Translations under genes and position numbers: made by a program
Shown: positions 28,093 through 37,518 of the stretch, piece by piece
Layout: the number at the start of each line of letters is the position of its first letter
Numbering within the stretch: the first letter of the stretch is position 1
NCBI RefSeq assembly: GCF_000696385.1
Contig: NZ_JJMN01000031.1
Location: 24,879-88,878 of the forward strand
Source of the DNA: Vibrio metoecus
GTDB taxonomy: Bacteria; Pseudomonadota; Gammaproteobacteria; Enterobacterales; Vibrionaceae
Direction: 5' to 3'
DNA length: 64,000 bases
The notes under the pieces: model-generated
Told to the model about the DNA's origin: nothing
Database searches by the model: none
The model's input: the letters and a program-made list of their open reading frames with translations, nothing else

Positions 28093-29925
28093 ATGTTTCA
28101 ATGGTTTGAAAAACTGACCGAACCTTTTCCGGCTCAAGAGCCACAAACGCCGCCGAAATCTTTGGTTGCTTTCTGCCGCTATTACACGCAAGGCTTTGAA
28201 AAACCGCTGTTATTGATGTCGCTACTCAGCGCCTGCGTAGCGATGGCGGAAGTCACTCTCGTACGTTACATGGGAGAGATTGTTGATATTCTCAGCACTC
28301 AAGAGCGCCACCAGTTTTGGGAAGTGCATGGCGAACGACTGTGGACGATGGCGGCACTGGTACTGGTAGTGATGCCAATTCTGGCACTCGTACACTCGAT
28401 GTTGCTGCATCAAACCATTTTGGGTAACTACCCGATGTCGATCCGCTGGTCGACTCATCGCTATTTACTCAAACAAAGTATCGGCTTCTTCCAACGTGAT
28501 TTTGCTTGGGCGCGTTGCGACAAAAGTGATGACAAAATGCGAATAGCGTGCGCGAAACGGTGCTGAAATTGGTCGATCTGTCGGTCTATATCGCGGTGTA
28601 TATGGTGTCGATGCTGGTGATGATTGCCGAGGCTGACAAAATTTTGGTGGTGCCAATCCTCGTTTGGCTGCTCTTCTATATCGCGATTTCAGGTCTACTT
28701 CGTCCCCCGCTTGAAAACCATTTCGACCGCTCAAGCCAACGCACAATCGCAAATGACCGGGCGGATTGTTGATACCTACACCAACATCACCACCGTGAAA
28801 CTTTTCTCCCATTCTCAGCGCGAAACCACCTACGCCAGAGCAGGAATGACGCAATTTTTGCACACGGTTTATCGCCAAATGCGCACCTTAACCTCGCTTC
28901 TCTACAGTGTGGATCTGATCAACTATCTGTTGCTGTTTAGCATTGCAGCCCTCTCGATCCAGTTATGGCTCGCAGAAACGGTCACCGTCGGGGTGATCGC
29001 AATTGGCATTACCATCGCGCTGCGCATGCAAGGCATGTCGAAGTGGATCATGTGGGAAATTCGCGCTCTGTTTGAAAGCGTTGGCACCGTGATTGACAGC
29101 ATGAACACCATAGCGAACCCAGTGGAAATTGAGGATCGCCCGCAAGCAAAATCGCTCCAAGTGAAATTTGGTGAGCTGAGCTTCTCGCAAGTTCGTTTTG
29201 GTTACAGCGCGCAAAAAACCGTGTTTGACGATCTCAACTTAGTGATTCAAGCCGGAGAGAAAGTCGGCATTGTCGGCCGCTCTGGCGCGGGCAAATCCAC
29301 GTTAGTCAATCTACTGCTGCGCTTTTATGATGTGCAAAGCGGTCAGATTCGAATTGATGGGCAAGACATTAGCCATGTCAGCCAAGAGTCGTTGCGCCGC
29401 CATATCGGCATGATCACCCAAGATACTTCACTGCTGCACCGCTCGATCCGCGATAACATTTTGTACGGCGACCCCGATGCCGATCAAGCCGCCATCGAAG
29501 AAGCCGCTCGCCAAGCGCATGCTCATGATTTCATTCAGGAGTTGCACGATGAACAAGGCCGCACTGGGTATGATGTTCAAGTCGGTGAACGTGGCGTAAA
29601 ACTGTCTGGCGGCCAACGTCAACGTATTGCGATCGCACGCGTGCTATTGAAAAACGCGCCAATCCTGATCATGGACGAAGCAACTTCCGCACTCGATTCT
29701 GAAGTGGAATCGGCCATTCAAGAGAATCTGCATACTTTGATGGCAGGCAAAACCGTGATTGCGATTGCGCACCGTTTATCGACAATTGCCGCGATGGATC
29801 GACTGATTGTGATGGATGAAGGGAAAATCGTAGAGCAAGGTACACATCAAGAGCTACTGGCGCACAAAGGGATTTATGCCCAGTTATGGGCACACCAGAC
29901 CGGCGGTTTTATTGGCGAAGCCTAA
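28093..29925 (+). pseudogene. ABC exporter (fused membrane and ATPase domains), frame disrupted
   Basis: An exporter of about 610 residues is encoded in pieces. The N-terminal membrane part is intact to about 28505 ('SIGFFQRDFA'). The reading then needs one base removed near 28506, another near 28530 and a third near 28693 to give 'RETVLKLVDLSVYIAVYMVS', then 'VYFVPRLKTISTAQA' and the rest. The ATPase domain is intact: Walker A 'GRSGAGKST', signature '[14 protein letters not shown]', Walker B 'ILIMDEATSALD' and the H-loop. As written, translation stops at 28566. Three +1 errors within 190 bp that together restore the frame suggest poor sequence rather than decay. It is divergent from fhuA, so possibly iron-linked; the substrate is unknown. 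Confidence 0.8.
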
Positions 29926-29938
29926 TTCTTGATAAAAA

Positions 29939-29965
29939 TGATAAAGCCCCGCAAGGGGCTTTTTA
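29939..29965. terminator. Terminator after ABC exporter gene
   Basis: A 7-bp stem (AAGCCCC / GGGGCTT) with a GCAA tetraloop is followed by TTTTT on the plus strand. It overlaps the stop of the convergent minus-strand gene at 29963 and may serve both. Confidence 0.85.
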
Positions 29966-30325
29966 CTGCGCCTCTTCGGCACAGTGCATGCGGTGAAACA
30001 CGCGGTGAATAGCGGGGGCAAATAACGTAGCGAGGGAGACAAAAAACACCGTCTCAATGAATAAGCTATAAAAAGCCAAAAAGAGGTGTAACGCTGCAGA
30101 TTGGTGGAAATCCGCCACCGGATAAGGAAGCTCAAGGCCGCTCACCATTGAAAGTGCATTAAGCCAAGCATGAGCAGCAGCCAGATCCGCCAGCGACATA
30201 AAGCCAATCACCCCTGGCAGCAGACCAACGAGCAATACCAATAAAGCAATCAACGCATAGCGCAGGCAACGCCACACAAACCGTTCAAACGAAATGACTT
30301 CTTGATGAATCGACTCTAAACGCAT
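29963..30325 (-). CDS. Small inner-membrane protein of unknown function
   Basis: I do not recognise this family. I chose the ATG at 30325 because GGAGGAG lies 6 bases before it; an ATG 15 bases upstream would place that ribosome-binding site inside the gene. The product is about 120 residues with two clear hydrophobic segments: 'YALIALLVLLVGLLPGVIGF' at about residues 23-42 and 'LFLAFYSLFIETVFFVSLAT' at about 80-99. It also has a basic N-terminal region and an acidic C-terminus (AEEAQ). An array of imperfect 16-bp repeats lies just upstream of the start. Confidence 0.65.
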   Translation of the reverse strand: MRLESIHQEVISFERFVWRCLRYALIALLVLLVGLLPGVIGFMSLADLAAAHAWLNALSMVSGLELPYPVADFHQSAALHLFLAFYSLFIETVFFVSLATLFAPAIHRVFHRMHCAEEAQ

Positions 30326-30344
30326 TCGCCTCTCCTCCATTGGT

Positions 30345-30443
30345 CATAGGTGCATTATCCGTAAGTGTTAAGACCTATAGGCGCGAAAAACCATAAGTGC
30401 TAAAACCCATAAGTGCATGAGTCTTAGCATAAGGGGCGAAAAA
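30345..30443. repeat. Imperfect tandem array of ~16-bp repeats (CATAAGTGCTAAAACC)
   Basis: Five adjacent units start at 30345, 30360, 30376, 30392 and 30408, with a sixth, more diverged unit at 30428. The clearest two are CATAAGTGCTAAAACC and CATAAGTGCATGAGTC; unit 2 reads CGTAAGTGTTAAGACC and unit 3 TATAGGCGCGAAAAAC. The spacing is 15-16 bp for the first five. The array fills most of the gap between the small membrane-protein gene (start 30325) and the DUF3630-like gene (stop 30496). The related string CCATAAGTGTT also occurs at about 8785 beside radC. Function is unknown; a binding-site array or slipped-strand repeat is possible. Confidence 0.6.
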
Positions 30444-30495
30444 TAAAAGGAAAGCACAGACTGCGCGCGATGGAACAACGCTCGACTTTACTGGC

Positions 30496-30795
30496 CTAGA
30501 TGCGCTGCAAGAGCTTGGCAATAAACGCCAGCTCCTCATCGCCCTGACCTGCGGTTAGGGTTTCCAGCCACAATGATTGGCTGTAATGCTCGCCGCGCAG
30601 CAGTAAATGGCAGCCTTCGAAATCGATCAGCCAAGTGTGCAGATCCGCATCGCACTGCTTTTCTAGCACCCGAGCGGAAAGTAAGTTCACCAAACGCAAA
30701 GCGGTGTCAGCAAAAGCCTCAAAATCGAAGTTTTCGGCGCGCACAATCAAGCGCCCTTCCGCGGCAAGATAGTCGCCTAAACCAAACTCAGCCAT
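30496..30795 (-). CDS. Small conserved protein, DUF3630-like
   Basis: This is a 99-residue acidic soluble protein without signal peptide or membrane helix. It begins '[16 protein letters not shown]' and contains '[23 protein letters not shown]'-like text (split near residue 64) resembling the DUF3630 family found beside recQ in Vibrio, from memory. Its start codon overlaps the recQ stop by 8 bp, so it is translationally coupled to recQ. Function is unknown; the linkage hints at a helicase-associated role but proves nothing. Confidence 0.7.
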   Translation of the reverse strand: MAEFGLGDYLAAEGRLIVRAENFDFEAFADTALRLVNLLSARVLEKQCDADLHTWLIDFEGCHLLLRGEHYSQSLWLETLTAGQGDEELAFIAKLLQRI

Positions 30796-32650
30796 GGTAA
30801 GTCAAATGCTCCTGAATCAGATCCAAAAACGGGTCGGCGTATTTTTCCAGCTTGCGCTGCCCAACCCCATTCACCGCCAACATTTCGCCGTAAGAGGTTG
30901 GCATGATCTCCGCCATATCAATCAAGGTGGCGTCACTGAACACCACATACGGTGGTAACCCTTCGTCATCGGCGATCGATTTACGCAGCTTACGCAGTTT
31001 GGCAAACAGCTTTTTGTCGTAGTTTTTGCCCGACAATTTGTCGGATTTCGCGGCGCGCGCCGCGGTATCTAAACGCGGTACCGCCAGCTCAATATTCATT
31101 TCACCGCGCAGCAAAGGGCGCGCTTCTTCGGTCAGTTGCAATGTCGAGTTACGCGTGATGTTTTGGTAGAGCATGCCTTTGTGGATCAGTTGGCGGAAAA
31201 TACTCACCCAGTAATCGTGGCTGTGATCGCGGCCGATGCCGTAGGTGGTGATTTTGTCGTGGCCATGCTCGCGAATACGGATGTTCTGCATGCCGCGCAG
31301 CACTTCCACCACATAGCCAATCCCGAAGTTTTGATTGACGCGATAGACACACGACAGCGCTTTGCGCGCCTCTTCGGTGGCATCAAAACGCTTGGGCGGG
31401 TCGAGGCAGATATCGCAGTTACCACATGGCTTATCGCGATATTCGCCAAAATAATTGAGCAACACTTGGCGGCGACAAGTTTGCGCTTCAGCAAACGCGC
31501 CCATGGCGGTGAGCTTGTGGCTTTCGACCTGTTTTTGCGCGCCATCGGGCTTTTCATCCAGCATGCGGCGCAGCCAGTTCATGTCAGCAGGGTCATACAG
31601 CATCATGGCTTCGGCAGGCAAACCATCACGCCCCGCGCGGCCGGTTTCCTGATAGTAGGATTCAATGTTGCGTGGAATATCAAAATGCACCACAAAGCGC
31701 ACGTTGGGTTTATTAATCCCCATGCCAAACGCCACGGTTGCCACCACAATTTGCAGGTCATCACGCTGAAACGCTTCTTGCACCCAAGCGCGTTCATCGG
31801 CGTCCATCCCTGCATGGTAACTGGCGGCGCGAATGTGGTTGCCGCACAGTTTTTCAGTGAGCATTTCGACTTTTTTACGGCTGCCACAATAGATGATGCC
31901 GCACTGCCCGCGCTGCGTCTCCAGATAACGGATCACTTGCGAAACCGGCTTATGTTTTTCCACCAGCATGTAGCGGATGTTCGGGCGATCAAAACTGCCC
32001 AGATACTGATGCGGCTCATTGAGCTGCAAACGCTGCATGATGTCGTGACGGGTCGCGTCATCCGCAGTTGCCGTCAGCGCCATCACCGGCACATTCGGGA
32101 AACGCTGCTTAAGCTGGCCTAATGAGGCGTATTCAGGGCGAAAATCGTGCCCCCATTGCGAAATACAGTGCGCTTCATCAACCGCAATCATGGCTAACGG
32201 CAGATGGCTGAGCCGCTCAATAAACTCGGCGGTCAATACCCGCTCTGGTGAGACATACAGCAGCTTGAGCTGCCCTGCATGCATGCGGTTGTAAATCGCG
32301 ATCAGCTCTTCACGCGCCAAGGTGGAATTGACACACTCGGCGGCGACACCGTTGGCTTTAAGCTGGTCAACCTGATCTTTCATCAGCGAAATCAGGGGAG
32401 AAATCACTAACGTGACCCCTTCCAGCACCAGTGCAGGGATCTGGTAACAGAGCGATTTACCACCGCCAGTCGGCATAATGACCAAGCTATCACGTCCTGC
32501 CAGCGCCGCCTCAATCACCTCTTGCTGACCGACGCGAAATTGCTGATAGCCAAACACCTCGTGCAAAACACGTTCAGGAGTGGCAAAGAGAGCAGAAGAT
32601 TCAGCCATGAAAGTCGCGGTCATATCGATAGAGTGCAAAGTGAGAGTCAT
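30788..32650 (-). CDS. recQ: ATP-dependent DNA helicase RecQ
   Basis: This protein has up to 620 residues; a start at M10 or M15 is possible because no good ribosome-binding site marks any of the three. Helicase motifs in order: Q-motif '[10 protein letters not shown]', Walker A '[14 protein letters not shown]', DEAH box '[14 protein letters not shown]', 'ALTATAD' and motif VI '[10 protein letters not shown]'. The RQC zinc site uses Cys in '[12 protein letters not shown]' and '[11 protein letters not shown]'. A C-terminal HRDC domain follows ('[20 protein letters not shown]'). It is a 3'-5' helicase in recombination and replication-fork repair. Confidence 0.96.
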   Translation of the reverse strand: MTLTLHSIDMTATFMAESSALFATPERVLHEVFGYQQFRVGQQEVIEAALAGRDSLVIMPTGGGKSLCYQIPALVLEGVTLVISPLISLMKDQVDQLKANGVAAECVNSTLAREELIAIYNRMHAGQLKLLYVSPERVLTAEFIERLSHLPLAMIAVDEAHCISQWGHDFRPEYASLGQLKQRFPNVPVMALTATADDATRHDIMQRLQLNEPHQYLGSFDRPNIRYMLVEKHKPVSQVIRYLETQRGQCGIIYCGSRKKVEMLTEKLCGNHIRAASYHAGMDADERAWVQEAFQRDDLQIVVATVAFGMGINKPNVRFVVHFDIPRNIESYYQETGRAGRDGLPAEAMMLYDPADMNWLRRMLDEKPDGAQKQVESHKLTAMGAFAEAQTCRRQVLLNYFGEYRDKPCGNCDICLDPPKRFDATEEARKALSCVYRVNQNFGIGYVVEVLRGMQNIRIREHGHDKITTYGIGRDHSHDYWVSIFRQLIHKGMLYQNITRNSTLQLTEEARPLLRGEMNIELAVPRLDTAARAAKSDKLSGKNYDKKLFAKLRKLRKSIADDEGLPPYVVFSDATLIDMAEIMPTSYGEMLAVNGVGQRKLEKYADPFLDLIQEHLTYHG

Positions 32651-32789
32651 TGGTCGCCAAGAAGCTGGCTATTGTAGAGGGGTTACTCGGTGAATAAAAC
32701 CGCAAAATACGTACAGTGTACGATTCTCAGGTTATACTTCGCTGCCACCGCCGCCAAAGCGGTCATCACCATAACCAGAGAAGTTGTTC

Positions 32790-33692
32790 ATGACACCCGA
32801 CCAACAAGATGCCAAAAAAGGAATTTTGCTCGCGATCAGCGCATACACCATGTGGGGCATTGCGCCGATTTATTTCAAAGCACTTGGCGCCGTATCGGCG
32901 CTGGAAATCCTTAGCCACCGAGTGGTGTGGTCATTTGTGTTACTCGCCCTGTTGATTCAATTAGCGGGACGCTGGCGCAGCGTCGTTGGCCTGGTACAAA
33001 CCCCACGCAAATTTTGGCTGCTGTTAGTGACCGCTTTGCTCGTAGGGGGTAACTGGTTGATTTTTATCTGGTCAATCAACGCTAACCATATGCTGGATGC
33101 CAGTTTGGGCTACTACATTAACCCACTGCTCAACGTGCTGCTCGGCATGCTGTTTCTCGGCGAGCGCCTGCGTAAATTGCAGTGGTTTGCGGTCGCGCTT
33201 GCCGCGATTGGCGTGGGCATTCAGTTAGTGGTGTTTGGCTCAGTGCCGATTGTGGCGATTGCCCTTGCCACCAGCTTTGGCTTTTATGGTCTGCTGCGTA
33301 AAAAGATCCAAGTCGACGCGCAAACAGGGCTATTTCTAGAAACCCTATTTATGCTGCCGGCTGCGGCGATTTATCTGTTTTGGTTTGCTGACAGTACCAC
33401 CAGTAATCTGCTACTCAATGGTTGGCAACTTAACCTACTGCTGATCTCCGCAGGAGTCGTCACTACCTTGCCTCTGCTGTGCTTTACCGGCGCCGCAGCA
33501 CACCTCAAACTGTCTACCTTAGGCTTTTTCCAATACATTGGCCCAAGTTTGATGTTTTTACTGGCAGTCCTGGTGTATGGCGAGGCTTTCACCAGCGATA
33601 AAGCTATTACCTTTGCTTTTATTTGGGGCGCACTCCTCATCTTCAGTTTTGATGGTTTAAAAGCAGGACATGCCGCACGGCGTGCACGTTAG
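32790..33692 (+). CDS. rarD: RarD/EamA family transporter
   Basis: This 300-residue integral membrane protein has ten predicted helices in two EamA halves. It starts 'MTPDQQDAKKGILLAISAYT' at 32790 and has 'MWGIAPIYFKALG' and 'SINANHMLDASLGYYINPL' in the first half, both highly characteristic of RarD. It was described as a chloramphenicol-sensitivity protein; the physiological substrate is not established. It is transcribed away from recQ. A 7-base TTATACT sequence at about 32733 could be the -10 element. Confidence 0.9.
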   Translation: MTPDQQDAKKGILLAISAYTMWGIAPIYFKALGAVSALEILSHRVVWSFVLLALLIQLAGRWRSVVGLVQTPRKFWLLLVTALLVGGNWLIFIWSINANHMLDASLGYYINPLLNVLLGMLFLGERLRKLQWFAVALAAIGVGIQLVVFGSVPIVAIALATSFGFYGLLRKKIQVDAQTGLFLETLFMLPAAAIYLFWFADSTTSNLLLNGWQLNLLLISAGVVTTLPLLCFTGAAAHLKLSTLGFFQYIGPSLMFLLAVLVYGEAFTSDKAITFAFIWGALLIFSFDGLKAGHAARRAR

Positions 33693-33703
33693 TTCGCGCC
33701 ACC

Positions 33704-33729
33704 GAGGTAAGTAATCCCTTGCTTACCTC
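33704..33729. terminator. Possible terminator hairpin after rarD
   Basis: A perfect 8-bp inverted repeat (GAGGTAAG / CTTACCTC) with a 10-base loop begins 12 bp after the rarD stop. It has no T-run after it, so it may be Rho-dependent or an mRNA 3' stabiliser. Confidence 0.35.
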
Positions 33730-33866
33730 TCAATTCCATCTCCTCTAACTCGTTCAATCCTGAGACATTGCTGCATAAATCGGCGATTTAGCCAACAACC
33801 TGCTAGAACAACTCTTTAACCCACCGTTAACATGACATCTTCATAACAACGAAAATGGAGATGGGC

Positions 33867-35621
33867 ATGAATTGGACTCATACCCCCTTGGCGCTTTCTG
33901 CGCTGATGTTTGCGATGGCTGCACAAGCCACCCCGAATCAAGCCACCGATGCGGTTGCGCCAGAACAAGCCACTGGCTTTGAGCACAAACCGTTAGTCAA
34001 AGCCAAAAACTGGATGGTGACCGCAGCTAACCCACTGGCGAGCGAAGCGGGGGCTTCGATTTTACGCCAAGGCGGTAATGCGATAGATGCCATGGTGACG
34101 ACACAACTGATGCTGGGCTTGGTTGAGCCGCAATCATCCGGCATTGGCGGTGGATCGTTTTTGGTTTATTGGGATGCCAAGAAAAAAGCGCTCACCACGT
34201 TCGATGGCCGCGAAACCGCGCCACTCAACGCGACGCCTGAACTGTTTCTAGATAGTGCTGGTCAGCCAATGAAGTTTTACGATGCCGTGGTCGGCGGTCG
34301 CTCGGTTGGCACTCCGGGAACGGTCAAGCTGCTGTGGGAAACCCATCGCCAATACGGCAAGCTGGAATGGGCGCGCTTGATTGAACCTGTCGCCAAACTC
34401 GCCGAGCAAGGCTTTGAGGTGAGCCCTCGCCTCACGGCACTCATTGCGGAAGATAAAGAACGTTTAGGCCGTTTTCCTGCCACCAAAGCCTATTTCTTTG
34501 ATGCACAAGGTGAACCCCTCACAGCCGGCACTTTACTGAAAAACCCGGACTACGCCGCCACGCTCAGAGCCATCGCACAGCAAGGCGCTTCCGCCTTCTA
34601 TCAAGGTGACATTGCCAAAGACATCATTGCCACGGTGCAAAATGCGCCGGGCAATCCCGGAGTGCTCGCTCAACAAGATTTTGATACGTACCAAGTCAAA
34701 CAGCGTGCGCCCGTGTGCGCGGCTTATCAAACTTACCAAGTCTGCGGCATGGGGCTGCCAAGCTCAGGTGGCCTGACGGTGGGGCAAATTCTCGCCCTCA
34801 CCGAACAGTACGATCTCAAAGGTTGGGGCGCGCAGGATGTGAAATCATGGCAAGTGTTGGGTGATGCCTCACAACTGGCGTTTGCCGATCGCGGCTTGTA
34901 CATGGCCGATCAAGATTATGTGCCCGTTCCGACCCAAGGCTTATTGGATAAAACCTATCTGGCCGAGCGCGCTAAACTGATCCAACCCGGCAAAGCGCTG
35001 ACCAGTGCTCCGGCAGGCAATCCGCCTTGGCATCATGCGCAGCTACGCAGCCCCGATCAATCGATAGAACTGCCCTCCACCAGCCACTTTAATATTGTTG
35101 ACCGTGAAGGCAACGTGGTTTCCTTCACCACCTCGATCGAAAACGCGTTCGGTTCACGCTTGTTTGTGCGCGGCTTTTTGCTCAACAACGAACTGACCGA
35201 TTTTTCGTTTGCCACGCAAAGTGAAGGTCGCCCGATTGCCAATCGCCTAGAGCCGGGCAAACGCCCACGTTCTTCGATGGCACCAACCATTGTCTTGCAG
35301 GATAACCAACCCTATCTGGCGATTGGTTCACCTGGTGGCAGCCGAATTATTGGTTATGTCGCACAAGCGATCGTTGCTCACACCCAATGGGGTATGGACA
35401 TTCAAGCTGCGATCAATCAACCGCATGTGCTCAATCGTTTTGGCGAAATCGAGCTCGAACAAGGTACCTCCGCCGAGCAGTTCAAGCCCGCGCTGGAAAG
35501 CTTGGGAGCGAAAGTCGGGATCAAAGAGCTCAACTCTGGCCTGCACGCCATTCGTATTACCGCGCAAGGTCTTGAAGGAGCCGCTGACCCTCGCCGTGAA
35601 GGCATCGCCATCGGCGAGTAA
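33867..35621 (+). CDS. ggt: Gamma-glutamyltranspeptidase
   Basis: This protein has 584 residues from the ATG at 33867; an ATG 12 bases earlier overlaps the GGAG ribosome-binding site. A signal peptide ends 'AAQA'. The proenzyme cleaves itself before the nucleophile Thr405 in 'STSHFNIVD', and the small subunit follows. 'GNAIDAMVTTQLMLGLVEPQSSGIGGGSF' (split near residue 85) and 'SPGGSRI' form the gamma-glutamyl pocket. The periplasmic enzyme hydrolyses or transfers the gamma-glutamyl group of glutathione and glutamine. It is monocistronic, with a strong terminator after it. Confidence 0.95.
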   Translation: MNWTHTPLALSALMFAMAAQATPNQATDAVAPEQATGFEHKPLVKAKNWMVTAANPLASEAGASILRQGGNAIDAMVTTQLMLGLVEPQSSGIGGGSFLVYWDAKKKALTTFDGRETAPLNATPELFLDSAGQPMKFYDAVVGGRSVGTPGTVKLLWETHRQYGKLEWARLIEPVAKLAEQGFEVSPRLTALIAEDKERLGRFPATKAYFFDAQGEPLTAGTLLKNPDYAATLRAIAQQGASAFYQGDIAKDIIATVQNAPGNPGVLAQQDFDTYQVKQRAPVCAAYQTYQVCGMGLPSSGGLTVGQILALTEQYDLKGWGAQDVKSWQVLGDASQLAFADRGLYMADQDYVPVPTQGLLDKTYLAERAKLIQPGKALTSAPAGNPPWHHAQLRSPDQSIELPSTSHFNIVDREGNVVSFTTSIENAFGSRLFVRGFLLNNELTDFSFATQSEGRPIANRLEPGKRPRSSMAPTIVLQDNQPYLAIGSPGGSRIIGYVAQAIVAHTQWGMDIQAAINQPHVLNRFGEIELEQGTSAEQFKPALESLGAKVGIKELNSGLHAIRITAQGLEGAADPRREGIAIGE

Positions 35622-35637
35622 GCGTTAACTCAAAAAG

Positions 35638-35666
35638 TGATGGGCAGAGTCTGTCCATCATTTTTT
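35638..35666 (+). terminator. Rho-independent terminator of ggt
   Basis: An 11-bp stem (TGATGGGCAGA / TCTGTCCATCA, one G-T pair) with a tight loop is followed by six T, 15 bp after the ggt stop. Confidence 0.88.
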
Positions 35667-35777
35667 ACTCGCACCTCATTTTTCCCACCCACGCGAAGAG
35701 GCACTGATCATTTTTTACAAGACAAGCTCTGACTCACCGCTTAAGATTTTGGCAATTTAGCCTACTTTTTGGTCTCT

Positions 35778-36581
35778 ATGGATAAAGTGCATTATCGCCC
35801 AACCGCTTACCCCGCGATCAGTCTGATTGAAGCAGACTATCGCCAGTTTGCGTTTGAGCGTCACTATCATCTGGATATCCATATCGGCCTTATCACCCAA
35901 GGTGTGCAACGCTTTTATCATCAAGGAGCATGGCACCAAGTAGGACAAGGTGGCATGGTCTTGATGTCACCCGATGAACTGCATGATGGTCAAGCGCACA
36001 ACGATGCGGGCTATCAAGTGCAAGTGTTTGCAATTGAGCCTGAATGGTTACAGCAGACGCTCGAAGCCAGCAACATTGAGCAGGTGATTGGCTTTGAGCA
36101 ACTGATCGTAGAAGATACCACGCTGTTTCGCTCGCTCCAGCAACTCCATCATTTGCTGCGACAAGACCAGCTCAGCCAGCTCGCCAAAGATTGCTTACCC
36201 TATCAAGGATTGGCTCCGCTACTGGAACGCTATAGCTACCTAAAACAGCCCGCCGTCAAACCGCTTGGCCAGCACAATCTCGCCCTGCTCAAAGAGTGGG
36301 TACTCAGCCAGCTTGACCAACCGATCCGGCTCGAACAGTTAGCGCAGCTATGCCAACTCTCGCCAACTCAATTTCAGCGCCATTTTAAAGCCCAAACGGG
36401 ACTCACGCCTTACGCTTGGTTACGGCGGTTACGCCTAGAGCAAGCCATGAAGCTGTTAAAAACCGGAACACAAGGCACCGAAGTGGCTTATCAAGTCGGT
36501 TTTTATGATCAGGCCCATTTCAGCAAAGCCTTCAAAGCCACTTATGGCCTTTCGCCTTCTTTGATCACTCGCTTTTCTTAG
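35778..36581 (+). CDS. AraC-family transcriptional regulator
   Basis: This 267-residue protein has an N-terminal cupin-like sensor domain ('FERHYHLDIHIGLITQGVQRFYHQG' split near residue 40, then 'MSPDELHDGQ') and a C-terminal AraC domain (about 165-267). The latter has two helix-turn-helix units, 'IRLEQLAQLCQLSPTQFQRHF' (split at L) and 'GTEVAYQVGFYDQAHFSKAFK'. The sensor resembles AraC regulators that control a neighbouring LysE/RhtB amino-acid exporter. That exporter gene follows 74 bp downstream on the same strand, so it is the likely target. No clear ribosome-binding site precedes the ATG at 35778. Confidence 0.88.
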   Translation: MDKVHYRPTAYPAISLIEADYRQFAFERHYHLDIHIGLITQGVQRFYHQGAWHQVGQGGMVLMSPDELHDGQAHNDAGYQVQVFAIEPEWLQQTLEASNIEQVIGFEQLIVEDTTLFRSLQQLHHLLRQDQLSQLAKDCLPYQGLAPLLERYSYLKQPAVKPLGQHNLALLKEWVLSQLDQPIRLEQLAQLCQLSPTQFQRHFKAQTGLTPYAWLRRLRLEQAMKLLKTGTQGTEVAYQVGFYDQAHFSKAFKATYGLSPSLITRFS

Positions 36582-36655
36582 CCACGCTGCCAAAAATTTA
36601 CAAGCTCCTCGCGCTCGCCGCGCGGCATACTGGGTGAATACTGTAAGGAGAAAGC

Positions 36656-37315
36656 ATGAACGAAATGTCCATTTTAGCCACCTTAGCCGGTGTGCATTTT
36701 ATTGCCTTATTAAGCCCAGGGCCGGATGTCGCCTTAGTGGTGCAAAACGCCACACAGCACGGGCGTAAAACCGGAGTCATGATCGCGTTAGGTTTGTCGT
36801 GCGGCATTTTAGTGCATTTGATTTTGAGTCTCACCGGCATCAGCTACTTGGTCAAACAACAGCCACTCCTGTTTAACCTGCTGCAATTAGCAGGAGGCAG
36901 CTATCTGCTCTATCTCGGGGTGGGAGCTTTGCAGTCCGTTTTGGCGCAAAAAAGCAGCACTCCAGTGACCAATAGCTCGGTGACACAGCTGAACAGCCGC
37001 CGCCAAGCCTTTACCAAAGGCATCATGACCAACTTACTCAACCCGAAAGCCTTGGTGTTTTTTGTCAGCTTATTATCCAGCCTGATCCCAGCCAGTATGT
37101 CCGTGTCTGGCAAAGTGAGTGCGGCAGTGATTTTGGTTGGCTTATCCTTAACGTGGTTTTCCTGTTTAGCTTGGCTACTCACCACTTCGGCAATGCAGCA
37201 ACGCATGCAGCGTATTACTCGTTCGATCGACAGCTTATGCGCGTTGGTGTTTATTTTGGCGGGAGGCGTCATTTTATGGCAAGCCAGCCGAGCAATCATG
37301 CAAGCGCTCGGTTAG
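36656..37315 (+). CDS. LysE/RhtB-family amino acid exporter
   Basis: This 219-residue protein has about six membrane helices. 'FIALLSPGPDVALVVQNATQHGRK' (split near residue 24) is the SPGPD motif that defines the LysE/RhtB family. It has a good ribosome-binding site (AAGGAG). The family exports amino acids or derivatives such as homoserine, threonine or lysine; the substrate is unknown. The AraC-type gene before it probably controls it. The palindrome 23 bp after its stop looks like a terminator but lacks a T-run and is better read as a VarA site. Confidence 0.88.
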   Translation: MNEMSILATLAGVHFIALLSPGPDVALVVQNATQHGRKTGVMIALGLSCGILVHLILSLTGISYLVKQQPLLFNLLQLAGGSYLLYLGVGALQSVLAQKSSTPVTNSSVTQLNSRRQAFTKGIMTNLLNPKALVFFVSLLSSLIPASMSVSGKVSAAVILVGLSLTWFSCLAWLLTTSAMQQRMQRITRSIDSLCALVFILAGGVILWQASRAIMQALG

Positions 37316-37337
37316 GAGTAATTCTACTTTAGCTCAT

Positions 37338-37365
37338 CGCTTTGTAAGAGATCTCTTACAAAGCG
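37338..37365. promoter_or_regulatory. GacA/UvrY/VarA upstream activating site of the Csr RNA
   Basis: A perfect 28-bp palindrome is centred on TGTAAG-AGATCT-CTTACA (37343-37360), an exact match to the GacA-family consensus TGTAAG-N6-CTTACA. It lies about 167 bp before the predicted sRNA start, close to the -180 position usual for GacA-controlled csr/rsm RNAs. The A+T-rich DNA between (37371-37450) would suit an architectural protein such as IHF. Confidence 0.85.
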
Positions 37366-37518
37366 GTAGGATAAATTCGATTTATTCCACCAGAAAAATG
37401 GACAAAATAAATCTAATCATTTGTTTTTTAATGAAATAATAAAAAACCAACGCTTTACCTACTCCAGAAATCCATTTCATTTGCTTGTTCAGAAACTCCA
37501 TCTGAGTAAGATGAATCT

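Noticed and set aside
31136..32122. 328-codon plus-strand frame antisense to recQ
   Set aside because: It lies wholly within recQ in the complementary frame of a well-conserved gene, a typical shadow.
37338..37365. Reading the 28-bp palindrome as a terminator of the LysE-type gene
   Set aside because: It is nearly loopless, A+T-rich and has no T-run, while the exact GacA-type consensus at its centre explains it better.
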